Assembly: GCA_027596035.1 (NCBI GenBank)
Contig: JADGJA010000493.1
Coordinates: 1 to 16,971, forward strand
Length of the DNA: 16,971 nt
Direction: 5' to 3'
DNA from: Thoreauomyces humboldtii
Taxonomy: Eukaryota; Chytridiomycota; Chytridiomycetes; Spizellomycetales; Powellomycetaceae
Below the pieces are notes generated by a model. The model was not told the DNA's origin. It worked only from the letters and a program-made list of their open reading frames with translations, and did not search any database. Below are positions 1 to 14,557 of this stretch, one piece after another. Each line of letters begins with the position of its first letter. The stretch's first letter is position 1. The translations under genes were made by a program, and so were the position numbers.

Positions 1-153
1 GGGAAAGAGGAAGTTCCCTGGACGCTGAGCGTACAGTACATGGAAGTGCTGCGCCACCCCATTGTTCACAGCGACTTTTACGACTCATCACCCTCGGACG
101 TTTTTGCCAGGCGCACTCACTCCATAGAGAACATCCATGCGAAGGTTTGCTAG
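1..153 (+). CDS. 3' end of an unrecognised protein-coding gene (partial)
   Basis: Frame 1 is open from the first base of the window to a TAG at 151-153, giving 50 codons. The residues look like a real protein tail: a mixed, non-repetitive composition with a hydrophobic and aromatic stretch (VPWTLSVQYMEVLRHPIVHS) followed by a more polar end rich in D, S and R. I do not recognise the family. The gene would run in the same direction as INO80, whose start lies 393 nt further on. Frame 3 is also open here, for about 97 codons, but it reads into the pyrimidine-rich and CA-repeat DNA and looks less protein-like. The last codons could instead be an intron start (AAG followed by GTTTGC at 144-149), in which case the gene would continue. 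The sequence left of the window would settle it. Confidence 0.42.
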   Translation, partial: GKEEVPWTLSVQYMEVLRHPIVHSDFYDSSPSDVFARRTHSIENIHAKVC

Positions 154-546
154 GCTTGGAAGGCTTCCCGTGTACCCTCACCTCCCTCAGCCTCCCTCAC
201 CGTTCCTCTCACACAGACACACACACACACACACACATCTCCCTCCTCTCTTGGTGAACATTTGTAGAGCAGCGGAGAAGCGGAGAGAGACATAGCCACC
301 GCAGGAGGGGGTCTTCGTCTTTCATCGTGGCAGCATCTCATTCGGGTTGAACTCGCGCAACTCGGTGGACTCCCTGCCTACCTGATCGCTGTTTCTTCAC
401 CGCTCACTCCAAAGCCCATCATCACGCGGACGCGATCTACTACGGCAAACATCCTCACCACAGAGTCCCTACCGAGCCTGTGCTGTAGGGTCCTGTTGCC
501 AGTCCGTCACCTATAGTTTGGTTGCGGTCCTCTCGAGAGGTCCGCG
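154..546. promoter_or_regulatory. Intergenic region: INO80 upstream/5' UTR
   Basis: This 393-nt stretch has no convincing coding frame. It holds a pyrimidine-rich tract (CCTCCCTCAGCCTCCCTCAC, 181-200), a perfect AC dinucleotide run (217-237) and, just before the INO80 ATG, a perfect 12-bp palindrome CCTCTCGAGAGG (529-540). I see no clear TATA box. It presumably contains the INO80 promoter and 5' leader; that role is inferred from position alone. Confidence 0.5.
217..237. repeat. AC dinucleotide microsatellite
   Basis: Ten uninterrupted AC units run from 217 to 236, followed by A at 237 and preceded by an imperfect ACACAG. It lies in non-coding DNA upstream of INO80 and is probably length-variable between strains. 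Confidence 0.9.
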
Positions 547-7312
<6,766 letters not shown>

Positions 7313-7663
7313 GAAGAAAAGGAGAACGTGTCGCTGAGCTACAGCCAGTCGATAACCCGAGCACTTTTACGTGGTGTACACAGAGATACCAGTATGGCTA
7401 CGGGGAACTGATAAAAATTGACATAAAAATGCCACCCCGAGCGGGACCCCTATCGGGATTGGGCTCGCTCCACCAAACCTTACCATCGCTGTCCCGGTTT
7501 TTGTTTGTGTGTGGTATTTGTTCGAATGTCCTGCGTTGTCTTGCACGAAATTTGCGTACCGTGTTTGCATTTCATGTTTGCCAGTTTTCGTATTGGCAGA
7601 TCGCCGAAATTTGCATATTAAGAATAGAAAGAAAGAATGTTCAACATTGCCAGAGGGATCATC
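7313..7663. other. Convergent intergenic region between INO80 and MPDU1 (3' UTRs)
   Basis: Both flanking genes end here, tail to tail, 351 nt apart. AT-rich poly(A)-signal-like motifs for INO80 occur at about 7411 (ATAAAAA) and 7423 (ATAAAAA), 100-110 nt after its stop; neither is a perfect AATAAA. A T/G-rich stretch follows (about 7500-7600). I see no conserved coding frame. Confidence 0.55.
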
Positions 7664-8475
7664 TTATTCGGGTTTAACCTCCTTTGCGCCGTGTTCAAGG
7701 AACTTTCGGGTGCCTTCCCGATACATGGCCATCTGCATCCACATGACGAAACCCAACCCAGCTCCCAGAAGCGCGCTGCCTCTGATGACTGGGTCGTCGA
7801 GCTAGGGGGAAAGAACGTGGAAACGGAACTCGTGAGCACGGTTGGAAGGTCACGAAGGTGAATCGCTAGCACTCTTTCTTGGTCTACCTCGACGAAGGTT
7901 GTGAGCAACCTTCCCAATCCGCAAGCGAGTCCCATGGAGAGCGTGGCGGGGGAAATGGCACCGATGTGCTTGTTCCTGTAGTTGGCCACGATCTGCAGGA
8001 CGGTTCCGCCCATGAAGGCCGGCACGGTGAGACCCAGCAGCCACTGCAGGGTGGCGTCGGAGCAGAGCTGAGGGTTGATGAGGAACCTGACGGAAGCGAG
8101 GTAGAGAGCGGTCGCAATGGCGAGTCTCGTCCAGTTTCTCCCCACGAACACGGCCAGGACGGCGAGGTTGCAGACCAGGAGACAGATGCACTCTCCCCAG
8201 GTGGTGATCGAGTTGCCGTGCCGTAGGTTGAACGCGATGCCCACGGTGAAGCCGAACGTCTCGAGGAGGGTGGGCACGATGGGGATGCCTCGGGTGGATC
8301 CCGACGAGACGACGGGCAGCACGGAGGGAAGCTTGAGGACGGAACCGAGCACGAGGATGGAGAGGCCTATGAGTTTGGAGAGGAGGAGGAGTGGGGAGGT
8401 GGGCTGGTTCGGGTTGCCGAGGAGGCCCCAGAATGAGGTCTGGACGGGGAGGTTGGTGCGGTCGGAGGTGGACAT
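7664..8475 (-). CDS. MPDU1: MPDU1/Lec35-like PQ-loop membrane protein, 2 exons, 241 aa
   Basis: This is a homologue of mannose-P-dolichol utilization defect 1, an ER multi-pass protein of the PQ-loop family. In mammals it is needed for lumenal use of dolichol-phosphate mannose and glucose in N-glycan, GPI and C-mannose assembly. On the - strand the exons are 8475-7888 and 7801-7664, with an 86-nt intron (7887-7802, GTAGAC..CCCTAG). Splicing joins LTTFVE to LDDPVIRG, matching the human segment residue for residue in length. The protein has about seven hydrophobic helices, with the first PQ-loop around KLPSVLPVVSSGSTRG and the second around GGTVLQIVANYRNKHIG. The tail is charged and ends in KEVKPE. 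The reading frame is open upstream to 8679, but ATG 8475 gives 241 aa against 247 in human and a matching N-terminal spacing. Reading through the intron gives a nonsense tail with no family match. The exact function in a fungus is inferred from the family. Confidence 0.9.
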
Positions 8476-8935
8476 TCCGACGTCAGCGCGAGGTGAAAGA
8501 GGAAGCGACGGCTTTGAGGGTGGTCGGATTGGACCGGAGAGATCGCCAAGGGATCCGGTGCTTCGTAAGGGCTGGGCAATGGCAAGCTGCGCTGTTGGTT
8601 TATCGAGGAGTCCGCTGGTCAAGACTGCCGGCATGAAAGGGAGGAAGGAATCAAGTACACGTTGCCATCGGCTTCCCACCTATCTGCGCAGTGACGCCTG
8701 TGAGTTATGTGACTCTGCGTTATGAGCCAGCGGGGACGTTATCGTGCTCGTCAAGATGGTGTGCTGAGATGGTGTGAGCGAGGGGTGTAATTATGACCAA
8801 AGGCGAGAAGAGATAAGATCTGCTGTCGATAGAGTCTGCTCCTTTCGGACGAACTCTCTCCCAGTCTTCTCGCCTTTCTCCGATGACTTTTTCGGAACTT
8901 TGACGCTGGTCAACCTACTGTGGTATCGTTGGAGC
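8476..8935. promoter_or_regulatory. Shared divergent promoter region of MPDU1 and mitochondrial GluRS
   Basis: This is 460 nt between two start codons that point away from each other. The 200 nt next to MPDU1 remain open in its frame (upstream ATGs at 8634 and 8679), which could be a 5' leader or, less likely, an N-terminal extension. The 160 nt next to the synthetase are open in its frame back to a GTG at 8774 but contain no in-frame ATG. I see no clear TATA box or repeated operator. Confidence 0.5.
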
Positions 8936-10588
8936 ATGACCCTGCCATTGCCACTTCCACCATTACCACTAGCAGCGCTAGCTCGTCGCAGGACTACAGG
9001 ATGGTGCTTGTCAACGCCATCCAGATCTGGCGCTCAATATCGCCTCAGCACTAGCTCTCACATACCAGCACCTTTAACCACGCCGAATGCACCTCGTTCA
9101 CCAGCAAGAGTCCGGTTCGCCCCATCTCCCACCGGATACCTGCACCTGGGAGGTCTACGAACAGCCTTGTTCAATTACCTCGTGGCAAAGCGCTCTGGGG
9201 GACAGTTCCTTCTGCGTATCGAGGACACGGACCAGGCTCGGACCGTCCCAGGAGCAGCCGACCACCTCGTCAGGATGCTGAAGTGGTCGGGTCTCACTTT
9301 CGACGAAGGGCCGGGAGTCGAAGGCCCGGTCGGTCCTTACGTCCAGTCTCATCGTTCTCAGCATTACAAGGAGGCCGCAAATCAGCTCCTGAAGGACGAT
9401 AAGGCTTACCGCTGCTTCTGCACTCCCGAGCGTTTGGAAAACGTCAGAACGCTTGCCAAGCGTTCCGGCCGGATAGTCGGATATGACCAACACTGCCGAC
9501 ACCATGCCGAGGACCACGTACAGGAGCTGCTCGCCGCCAACACGCCACATACAATCCGCTTCAAGGTGCCCTCGACGGGCACCACCACGTTTCAGGACAT
9601 TGTTCACTCCCAATGCTCCTTTGGCAACAAGACCCTCGACGACACCATTCTCCTCAAGTCCGATGGTCTTCCCACGTATCACCTGGCCAACGTCGTGGAC
9701 GATCACATGATGGGAATAACCCATGTTCTCCGCGGTGAAGAATGGGTTTCGTCCACTCCGAAGCACATCCTGCTGTACCAAGCGTTCGGTTGGGAGCCTC
9801 CACGTTTCGCCCACCTACCTCTTCTCATCAACAAGGACGGATCGAAGCTGTCGAAGCGACAAGGCGACGTTCATATCGCGGCGCTTATCGACAAGGGATA
9901 CCTTCCGGAAGCCCTCCTTAACTTTGTCGCCTTCCTGGGATGGGGTCCCGGGACCACGAAAGAGCTCTACACGCTGTCCGAGCTCGCTCATGATTTCGAT
10001 CTGACGGGAGTCAACAAGAGTCCCGCGGTGGTCGACTACGGCAAGCTCAACCACCTCAACAAGCTCCACATCGCAAGAAGGCTGGCTGACCCAGTCCAGA
10101 CAGACCATCTCGTTCGACAGATCCTACCGGCTCTTCGGGAAGCGGTGGGAAAAGGGGACACGGCAGGACGCGTGGAGGATCTGGCGTACGTCACGAGGGT
10201 GGTCGTGGCCGTCAAGGACCGTATCAGGCTGCTCACGGAGGTACCGAGGTTCGCCAGACCTTTCTTCGTGGAACCGGATCTCACCACTCCGGACGCCGTG
10301 GCGTGGCGGGACACGTTCGACCTGGACGAGGTCGACCGCGTCGTGAATGCTACCCTCGATGGGTTCGTGAAGTCGGACGAGGGCGAGTGGGCGACCGAGG
10401 TCGTCAAAGGCGTATTGAACGGTGTCGCGGGCGACATGAAGTTGGAGTTTGTCAAGGTCATGAAGGACCTTCGTTACGTGGTCACGGGCACAAAGGTCGG
10501 CGTGGACATGATCACTATTTTGCATGTTTTGGGCAGGGAGCGGACGTTGGAGCGGTTGAAGGCGTATCGGCGGGGAAGCCAATTGTAG
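8936..10588 (+). CDS. MSE1: Mitochondrial glutamyl-tRNA synthetase, intronless, 550 aa
   Basis: This is a class I aminoacyl-tRNA synthetase that charges tRNA with glutamate for mitochondrial translation (yeast MSE1, human EARS2). The Rossmann fold begins with VRFAPSPTGYLHLGG, where HLGG (residues 70-73) is the HIGH signature; LLRIEDTD follows. The second ATP-binding signature is KLSKR (304-308), standing for KMSKS. Residues C160, C162, C187 and H189 reproduce the C-x-C-x24-C-x-H zinc ligand spacing of E. coli GluRS. The C-terminal helical anticodon-binding part runs to the stop. ATG 8936 is the first in-frame ATG. The roughly 45 residues after it are Leu/Pro/Arg/Ser-rich with almost no acidic residues, as expected of a mitochondrial targeting peptide. 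Length fits the family (yeast 536, human 523). The lack of introns contrasts with its neighbours. In organisms using the indirect route it also charges tRNA-Gln for transamidation; that role is inferred. Confidence 0.95.
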   Translation: MTLPLPLPPLPLAALARRRTTGWCLSTPSRSGAQYRLSTSSHIPAPLTTPNAPRSPARVRFAPSPTGYLHLGGLRTALFNYLVAKRSGGQFLLRIEDTDQARTVPGAADHLVRMLKWSGLTFDEGPGVEGPVGPYVQSHRSQHYKEAANQLLKDDKAYRCFCTPERLENVRTLAKRSGRIVGYDQHCRHHAEDHVQELLAANTPHTIRFKVPSTGTTTFQDIVHSQCSFGNKTLDDTILLKSDGLPTYHLANVVDDHMMGITHVLRGEEWVSSTPKHILLYQAFGWEPPRFAHLPLLINKDGSKLSKRQGDVHIAALIDKGYLPEALLNFVAFLGWGPGTTKELYTLSELAHDFDLTGVNKSPAVVDYGKLNHLNKLHIARRLADPVQTDHLVRQILPALREAVGKGDTAGRVEDLAYVTRVVVAVKDRIRLLTEVPRFARPFFVEPDLTTPDAVAWRDTFDLDEVDRVVNATLDGFVKSDEGEWATEVVKGVLNGVAGDMKLEFVKVMKDLRYVVTGTKVGVDMITILHVLGRERTLERLKAYRRGSQL

Positions 10589-11461
10589 CCCCCATTAGGC
10601 TTTGTAAGGATGCTAGTCATCAAGAGAGGATGCAATCAAGGATCATATCTCTGCGATATTCTTAACCGTGGCCTCGAACCAATTGTTCGACATATGGGAC
10701 TGTAACAAGTACATGCAGAGGTGCATCGATTTTCGCCGAGATGCTCTGTAATCTTTTATGCAGCCTATGACAACACCAGCAAGGAATGTACACTCATGCT
10801 CTGCATGCTTGAGTTTGGGAAAATACTTGTGCCATTCACTCATCATGCGATTAGATATCGATCGAACCAGCAACATTCGCGCCAAAAATCACACGGTAGC
10901 TGAACTTGTGAATGAATGTGCGTTCACCTACGAGCCGTTACCATGGCGATATATCGATCATAATGGGAACCACGCCTACTCTGGCAGGAAGGTCCGATGG
11001 CGAGAGCGATTGTTTCAGCTTGCGCAGCAGTTTCCATCAGGGACGGGGAGCGGCTGACGAGCGGCGGAGGACTAGTGGCTGGACAGCCTTACCCGGTACT
11101 GTACAGCGATTCTAGCTATCGCGCAAAGCGTGTCGGCGGACACGTGGGAGAGCATGTGCAAGAGCTCGGCGGGAATGACGGACGTAGCGACTACCTGGTG
11201 GGACTGTTCGTCCGACATGTACCTGCTGTTCGGTGGAGTGACGGTCAAACGAGATTACTATCCGCTACGGATGGAGAATCTCAAAGCGAGGAGCGTCCCT
11301 GATCATGGGCCCGATGATGTGATGTGACATCAACAGATTAAATCAACCACCAAGCCACATCGGGAAGGGTTTCTTCGCGTCTCTCCCGCCCACCGTTGTT
11401 CCGTCGACATGTCATGCAGGCCCTGCAACTCTTCGAGCCGACCGACCCGCGAGCCTTAAGC
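10589..11461. other. Long gap between mitochondrial GluRS and DAW1; possible unannotated small gene
   Basis: No gene can be called with confidence in these 873 nt. The left part (about 10590-10900) is relatively AT-rich. It contains an uninterrupted - strand ORF from the ATG at 10876 to a stop at 10643 (77 aa, rich in K, H, C and M), which I do not recognise. The right part (about 10900-11330) is more GC-rich and open in several frames on both strands. It includes a + strand ORF (ATG 10997 to 11302, 101 aa) and the - strand two-exon candidate listed separately. The last 240 nt before DAW1 would hold its promoter. Confidence 0.5.
10938..11218 (-). CDS. Candidate small two-exon gene, 68 aa, function unknown
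   Basis: On the - strand an ATG at 11218 opens 42 codons (11218-11093) beginning MSDEQSHQVV. They end in an amphipathic helix-like stretch (PAELLHMLSHVSADTLCAIA) and run straight into a good donor GTAAGG at 11092. A 74-nt intron with acceptor GCGCAAG (ending 11019) joins in phase to 26 further codons (11018-10938) and a TAA. AAG acceptors are used elsewhere in this window. An in-frame stop at 11260 supports this start. Its promoter would be shared with DAW1, 243 nt away. I know no homologue. A 101-aa ORF on the opposite strand (10997-11302) covers the same DNA, so either, both or neither may be real. Without splicing the frame would stop after 50 codons. Confidence 0.25.
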
Positions 11462-13372
11462 ATGAGACTGAACAAGATACTACTTACCCACTTTCCACCA
11501 GGTACGTTCAGTCCGTCGTCTCTGTCCGTTCTGCTCCCTCCACTAGTCGCTAAGTCTTCCTCGCTTGCTTTCGGATGAAGGCTTAACCGTCGAGTTTCAG
11601 CAGGGCGATGCCGTGCACACCAAACCTGTCGACCTCAAAGAGGCTCTGCATGCGTAAGTCGATGCTGCTGGTCCCAGGTGACAAACCCAGGTCCTACATG
11701 TCTTACCAGCGACACCCTTTCAGACGAGACTTGGAAAAAGCAGCACTGGATCTGTCTCGACAGGCACCGGTCCTACAAAAAGTAGCACCGGCAAAGCTCG
11801 TGGGCATCTTGAAGCGTATGTACGTTGTTTCTTCCCATATCCCGCCACACAAGGTCTATTGCAAAAGTTCAACAACTTCTCCGTTGACGACGTTGGGACG
11901 TTATTTTCAGGGTTTCAGATCGCAGACGTAGAAGCGGCAAATACGGTTGTTACCGCGTTTGCTCTTCATAAAAAGCTTCGGGCGCACGTTATGCCCCTCA
12001 CGAACTGCGCTTTCAACAAGTCCGGGAGTAGGTACGCGCGGGAGGAGCTGATGAACATGTGCGGCATCAAGTTTCTGACATCATTCGACTCCAGAACGAT
12101 AACGGGCAGCTACGACCGACTGTGCAAGGTGTGGGATACGGCCAAGGGGACCGAGCTTCTCACACTGGAAGGCCACAAGAACGTCGTCTACTCCCTGGCG
12201 TTCAACAACCCGTTCGGGTAGGGAAGCTTGCCTGCCCTCATCGACTCGAGGTCATACAAAAGCTCACAATCAGTTTCCCATCTTCCGACAGCGACAAGAT
12301 CGCAACCGGCTCGTTCGACCGAACGGCCAAGCTATGGAGCACAGAGACGGGAAAATGTCATCATACGTTCAAGGGTCATACGGGGGAGATCGTGGGTGTG
12401 TGCTTCAATCCACACAGCACCCTTCTTGGGACGGGGTCCATGGACAACACGTCGATGCTGTGGGACGTGCGCACGGGCACGGACGTGTGTAGGTTCAAGG
12501 GACACTCTGGGGAGGTCATCACGATCAGTTTCTCCGGGTGTGGAAGATACCTGTTGACGGGATCGTTCGACTCCACCATCAACATCTGGGAAGTGGGCAC
12601 CAAGAGGTCGGTTAGCAAAGAATGACGAATCGTTCACGTTGTCGAAATGAAGTTCCATGGGACTCACTCGCCGTTCGATACCCAACAGGAATCTGCACAC
12701 GCTCATAGGCCACCGCAACGAGGTCTCAAACGCCATATTTTCTGCTCGATCTGATCGGGTGCTGACGGGATCCATGGACGCGACCGCAAAGGTCTGGGAC
12801 GTCGTGTCAGGGCTTTGTTTGGCGACGCTGCGATCGCACACGGACGAGGTCTTGGACGTTGCGTACGATGTCGGAGGAAAGTGGATAGCCACCGCGAGTG
12901 CCGACCAGACCGCCAAGATATGGGACGCGCAAGGGTACGACTGTCTCTTCACGCTTTCGGGTCATCAAAATGAGATATCAAAGGTAGGCAGGGGCCTTCG
13001 ACTTGAGGAGGGAACTCCGGACTCGGCAACGATTGACTGTGCGGTATTCTCGCTATTGGAACAACAGGTCGTATTCAACTCCCCTGGCACGCTGCTTCTG
13101 ACGGGAAGCCGAGACAAGACGGCTCGGCTTTGGAATCCGCGGACGGGACAATGTCTCCAGGTCCTCGAGGGACACACGGACGAGATCTTCAGTTGCGCCT
13201 TCAACTACACTGGCGATTTGATTCTGACGGGTAAGCGGTTCTGAACTAAGACTTTGTTCTGGGGAACACTATTGACTCTCCCTGTCCAGGTTCCAAAGAC
13301 AACACGTGTCACCTATGGGGACCGGAGAAGGGACGGCAAAAAGACGATGAGCGGACGCTGAACGACGGTTAG
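11462..13372 (+). CDS. DAW1: DAW1/ODA16 dynein assembly factor with eight WD40 repeats, 9 exons, 453 aa
   Basis: This is the homologue of DAW1 (WDR69), the Chlamydomonas ODA16 adaptor that links outer-arm dynein to intraflagellar transport for delivery into cilia. Exons: 11462-11501, 11581-11653, 11724-11815, 11854-12031, 12095-12217, 12292-12606, 12689-12983, 13068-13230, 13290-13372. The N-terminus [14 protein letters not shown] matches the family start, which is why ATG 11462 was preferred to the in-frame ATG at 11414. A helical region of about 110 residues is followed by eight WD40 blades, most with GH and W-D signatures (for example [10 protein letters not shown] and [13 protein letters not shown]). 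The blades from [13 protein letters not shown] to [16 protein letters not shown] are nearly family consensus. The human protein has 415 aa; the surplus is about 18 residues between the helical region and blade 1 plus a polar C-terminal tail after HLWG. Splice sites are mostly GTANG-type; intron 12607-12688 uses GTCGGT, and two acceptors are AAG. Confidence 0.95.
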
Positions 13373-13765
13373 CAGAGTAAAACAGGAGGGAAATGGAATC
13401 ATAGCTTAAGCAATTTACCAGCAGGCGACGATGGGATGTTATGAAAGTCCGAGCAGGACTACCACGCGAGAAGAAGCATCCCTCTTATCATGATTGTCAT
13501 TGAACCTTACTAGAGGCGCGTGGTGATGCTCATTTGGATGACCTGTCCTTTCATGTAAATATGACCGCCTTCCAACCGTAGAAGTCGTACGACAGAACAA
13601 TGATTCCCGACATTGATGCCCGAAGTGCCAACATCAGGTCGATTGCACATGAGATTGTTTGCGCTGAAGCCGCCGGCCTGCAAGGATCCGATGAAACAGA
13701 ATTCAATTGATTTGGTGCTAAGGAATGTACAATGATGGAGTACTACGCGAGGGAGCACTTTCTTC
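13373..13765. other. Convergent intergenic region between DAW1 and the RRM gene
   Basis: This 393-nt stretch lies tail to tail between two stop codons. I see no perfect AATAAA on either strand. On the - strand one frame stays open across most of it, and its last 46 codons (ATG 13650 to TAG 13510) have a fairly protein-like composition, including HIYMKGQVIQM. I do not recognise it, and it may simply be a 3' UTR. Confidence 0.5.
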
Positions 13766-14557
13766 CTAGTCACGGTGACGGGAGGAACGGTCGTCACGAC
13801 CGCCCCTGCTGGAGTCACGTTCCCGCCTGTCGTCCCTATCGTCCCTGCGGTCGTCGCGGCCACCGTCCCGACCTCCCGAACGGTCGTCGCGGTCGTAACG
13901 GCTCGATCCACGGTCGCCACCACGGTCGCCACCGCGGTCGTCCCGTCCTCCGTAGCCTCCACGGCCACCGCCGCCGCCGTAGGACGAGCCGCCGTAACCA
14001 CCAGAGTCACGGGGGGGACGGTCGCCGCCACGGAAACCGCCACCTTCCTGACGAGGAGGACGCTCGTTGGCCTGGTCGACCTTAATCTGCCTGCGAGAGG
14101 TTCGACAAGATTCGTGAGCCTTTTGGTCGGTAACAACGAGAAATCCGGGACTTGGAAACAATTTTTTTTTACCTGCCGTCCAGCTCCTGGTCCCTCATGC
14201 CCTCGACGGCATCGACGGCACTCTTGGACTCGGCAAAGGTCACAAAGCCGAAGCCACGGGAGCGACCTGATTGATGATGGCGGAACAACGGTAAGCGAGG
14301 GAACGGAAGGCGAAGATCAAAAGCAAAAACGAGCATCTCGAAAAGTACCAGTCTCGCGGTCGCTGATGACGTATGAGTCCTCGACCTGACCGAACTTTTC
14401 GAAGGCGCTACGAAGGCTATCGTTCGTGGTTTCCCACTGGTTTTCGGGAACAAGTAAGGGAGTCAGAAAGGGAACACTGGCTATTCCGCCAAGCGGAAGC
14501 GTCTCCCCGTGCACATACCGCAAGCCCTCCGACGAATACTTTGCAGGAGGTGGACAT
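13766..14557 (-). CDS. RRM plus glycine/arginine-rich RNA-binding protein, 4 exons, 181 aa
   Basis: This is a single-RRM, glycine-rich RNA-binding protein of the kind represented by CIRBP/RBM3 in animals and the GRPs of plants. Such proteins act in mRNA handling and often in stress or cold responses; the specific role here is inferred only. Exons on the - strand: 14557-14519, 14436-14349, 14266-14173, 14090-13766. The RRM spans about residues 4-82, with RNP2 as KVFVGGL and RNP1 as RSRGFGFVTF. After it come an RGG/GYGG section (GGYGGSSYGGGGGRGGYGG) and then about 55 residues built almost only of R, D, G and S, with recurring RDDR and GGDR units, ending HRD and TAG. Splicing restores the RRM exactly: FVGGLA joins WETTND, and DRETG joins RSRGFGF. 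All three introns are 82 nt long. The repetitive 3' exon creates long false ORFs on the opposite strand. It diverges from the Abi gene, 403 nt from start to start. Confidence 0.9.

Noticed and set aside
7618..8679. A single 353-aa MPDU1 reading frame without an intron
   Set aside because: The C-terminal 80 or so residues of that frame have no family match, whereas splicing 7887-7802 restores the last membrane segment and gives the expected length.
8774..8935. N-terminal extension of the mitochondrial GluRS from a GTG codon
   Set aside because: There is no in-frame ATG before 8936, and the sequence after 8936 already looks like a complete targeting peptide.
11414..11461. DAW1 start at the upstream in-frame ATG 11414
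   Set aside because: ATG 11462 gives the conserved family N-terminus; the extra 16 residues have no counterpart in known DAW1/ODA16.
13775..14389. Long + strand open frames (204 and 117 codons) across the RRM gene
   Set aside because: They are antisense to the Gly/Arg/Asp repeat exon, rich in Thr/Val or Arg/His by complementarity, while the - strand gives a perfect RRM across spliced exons.
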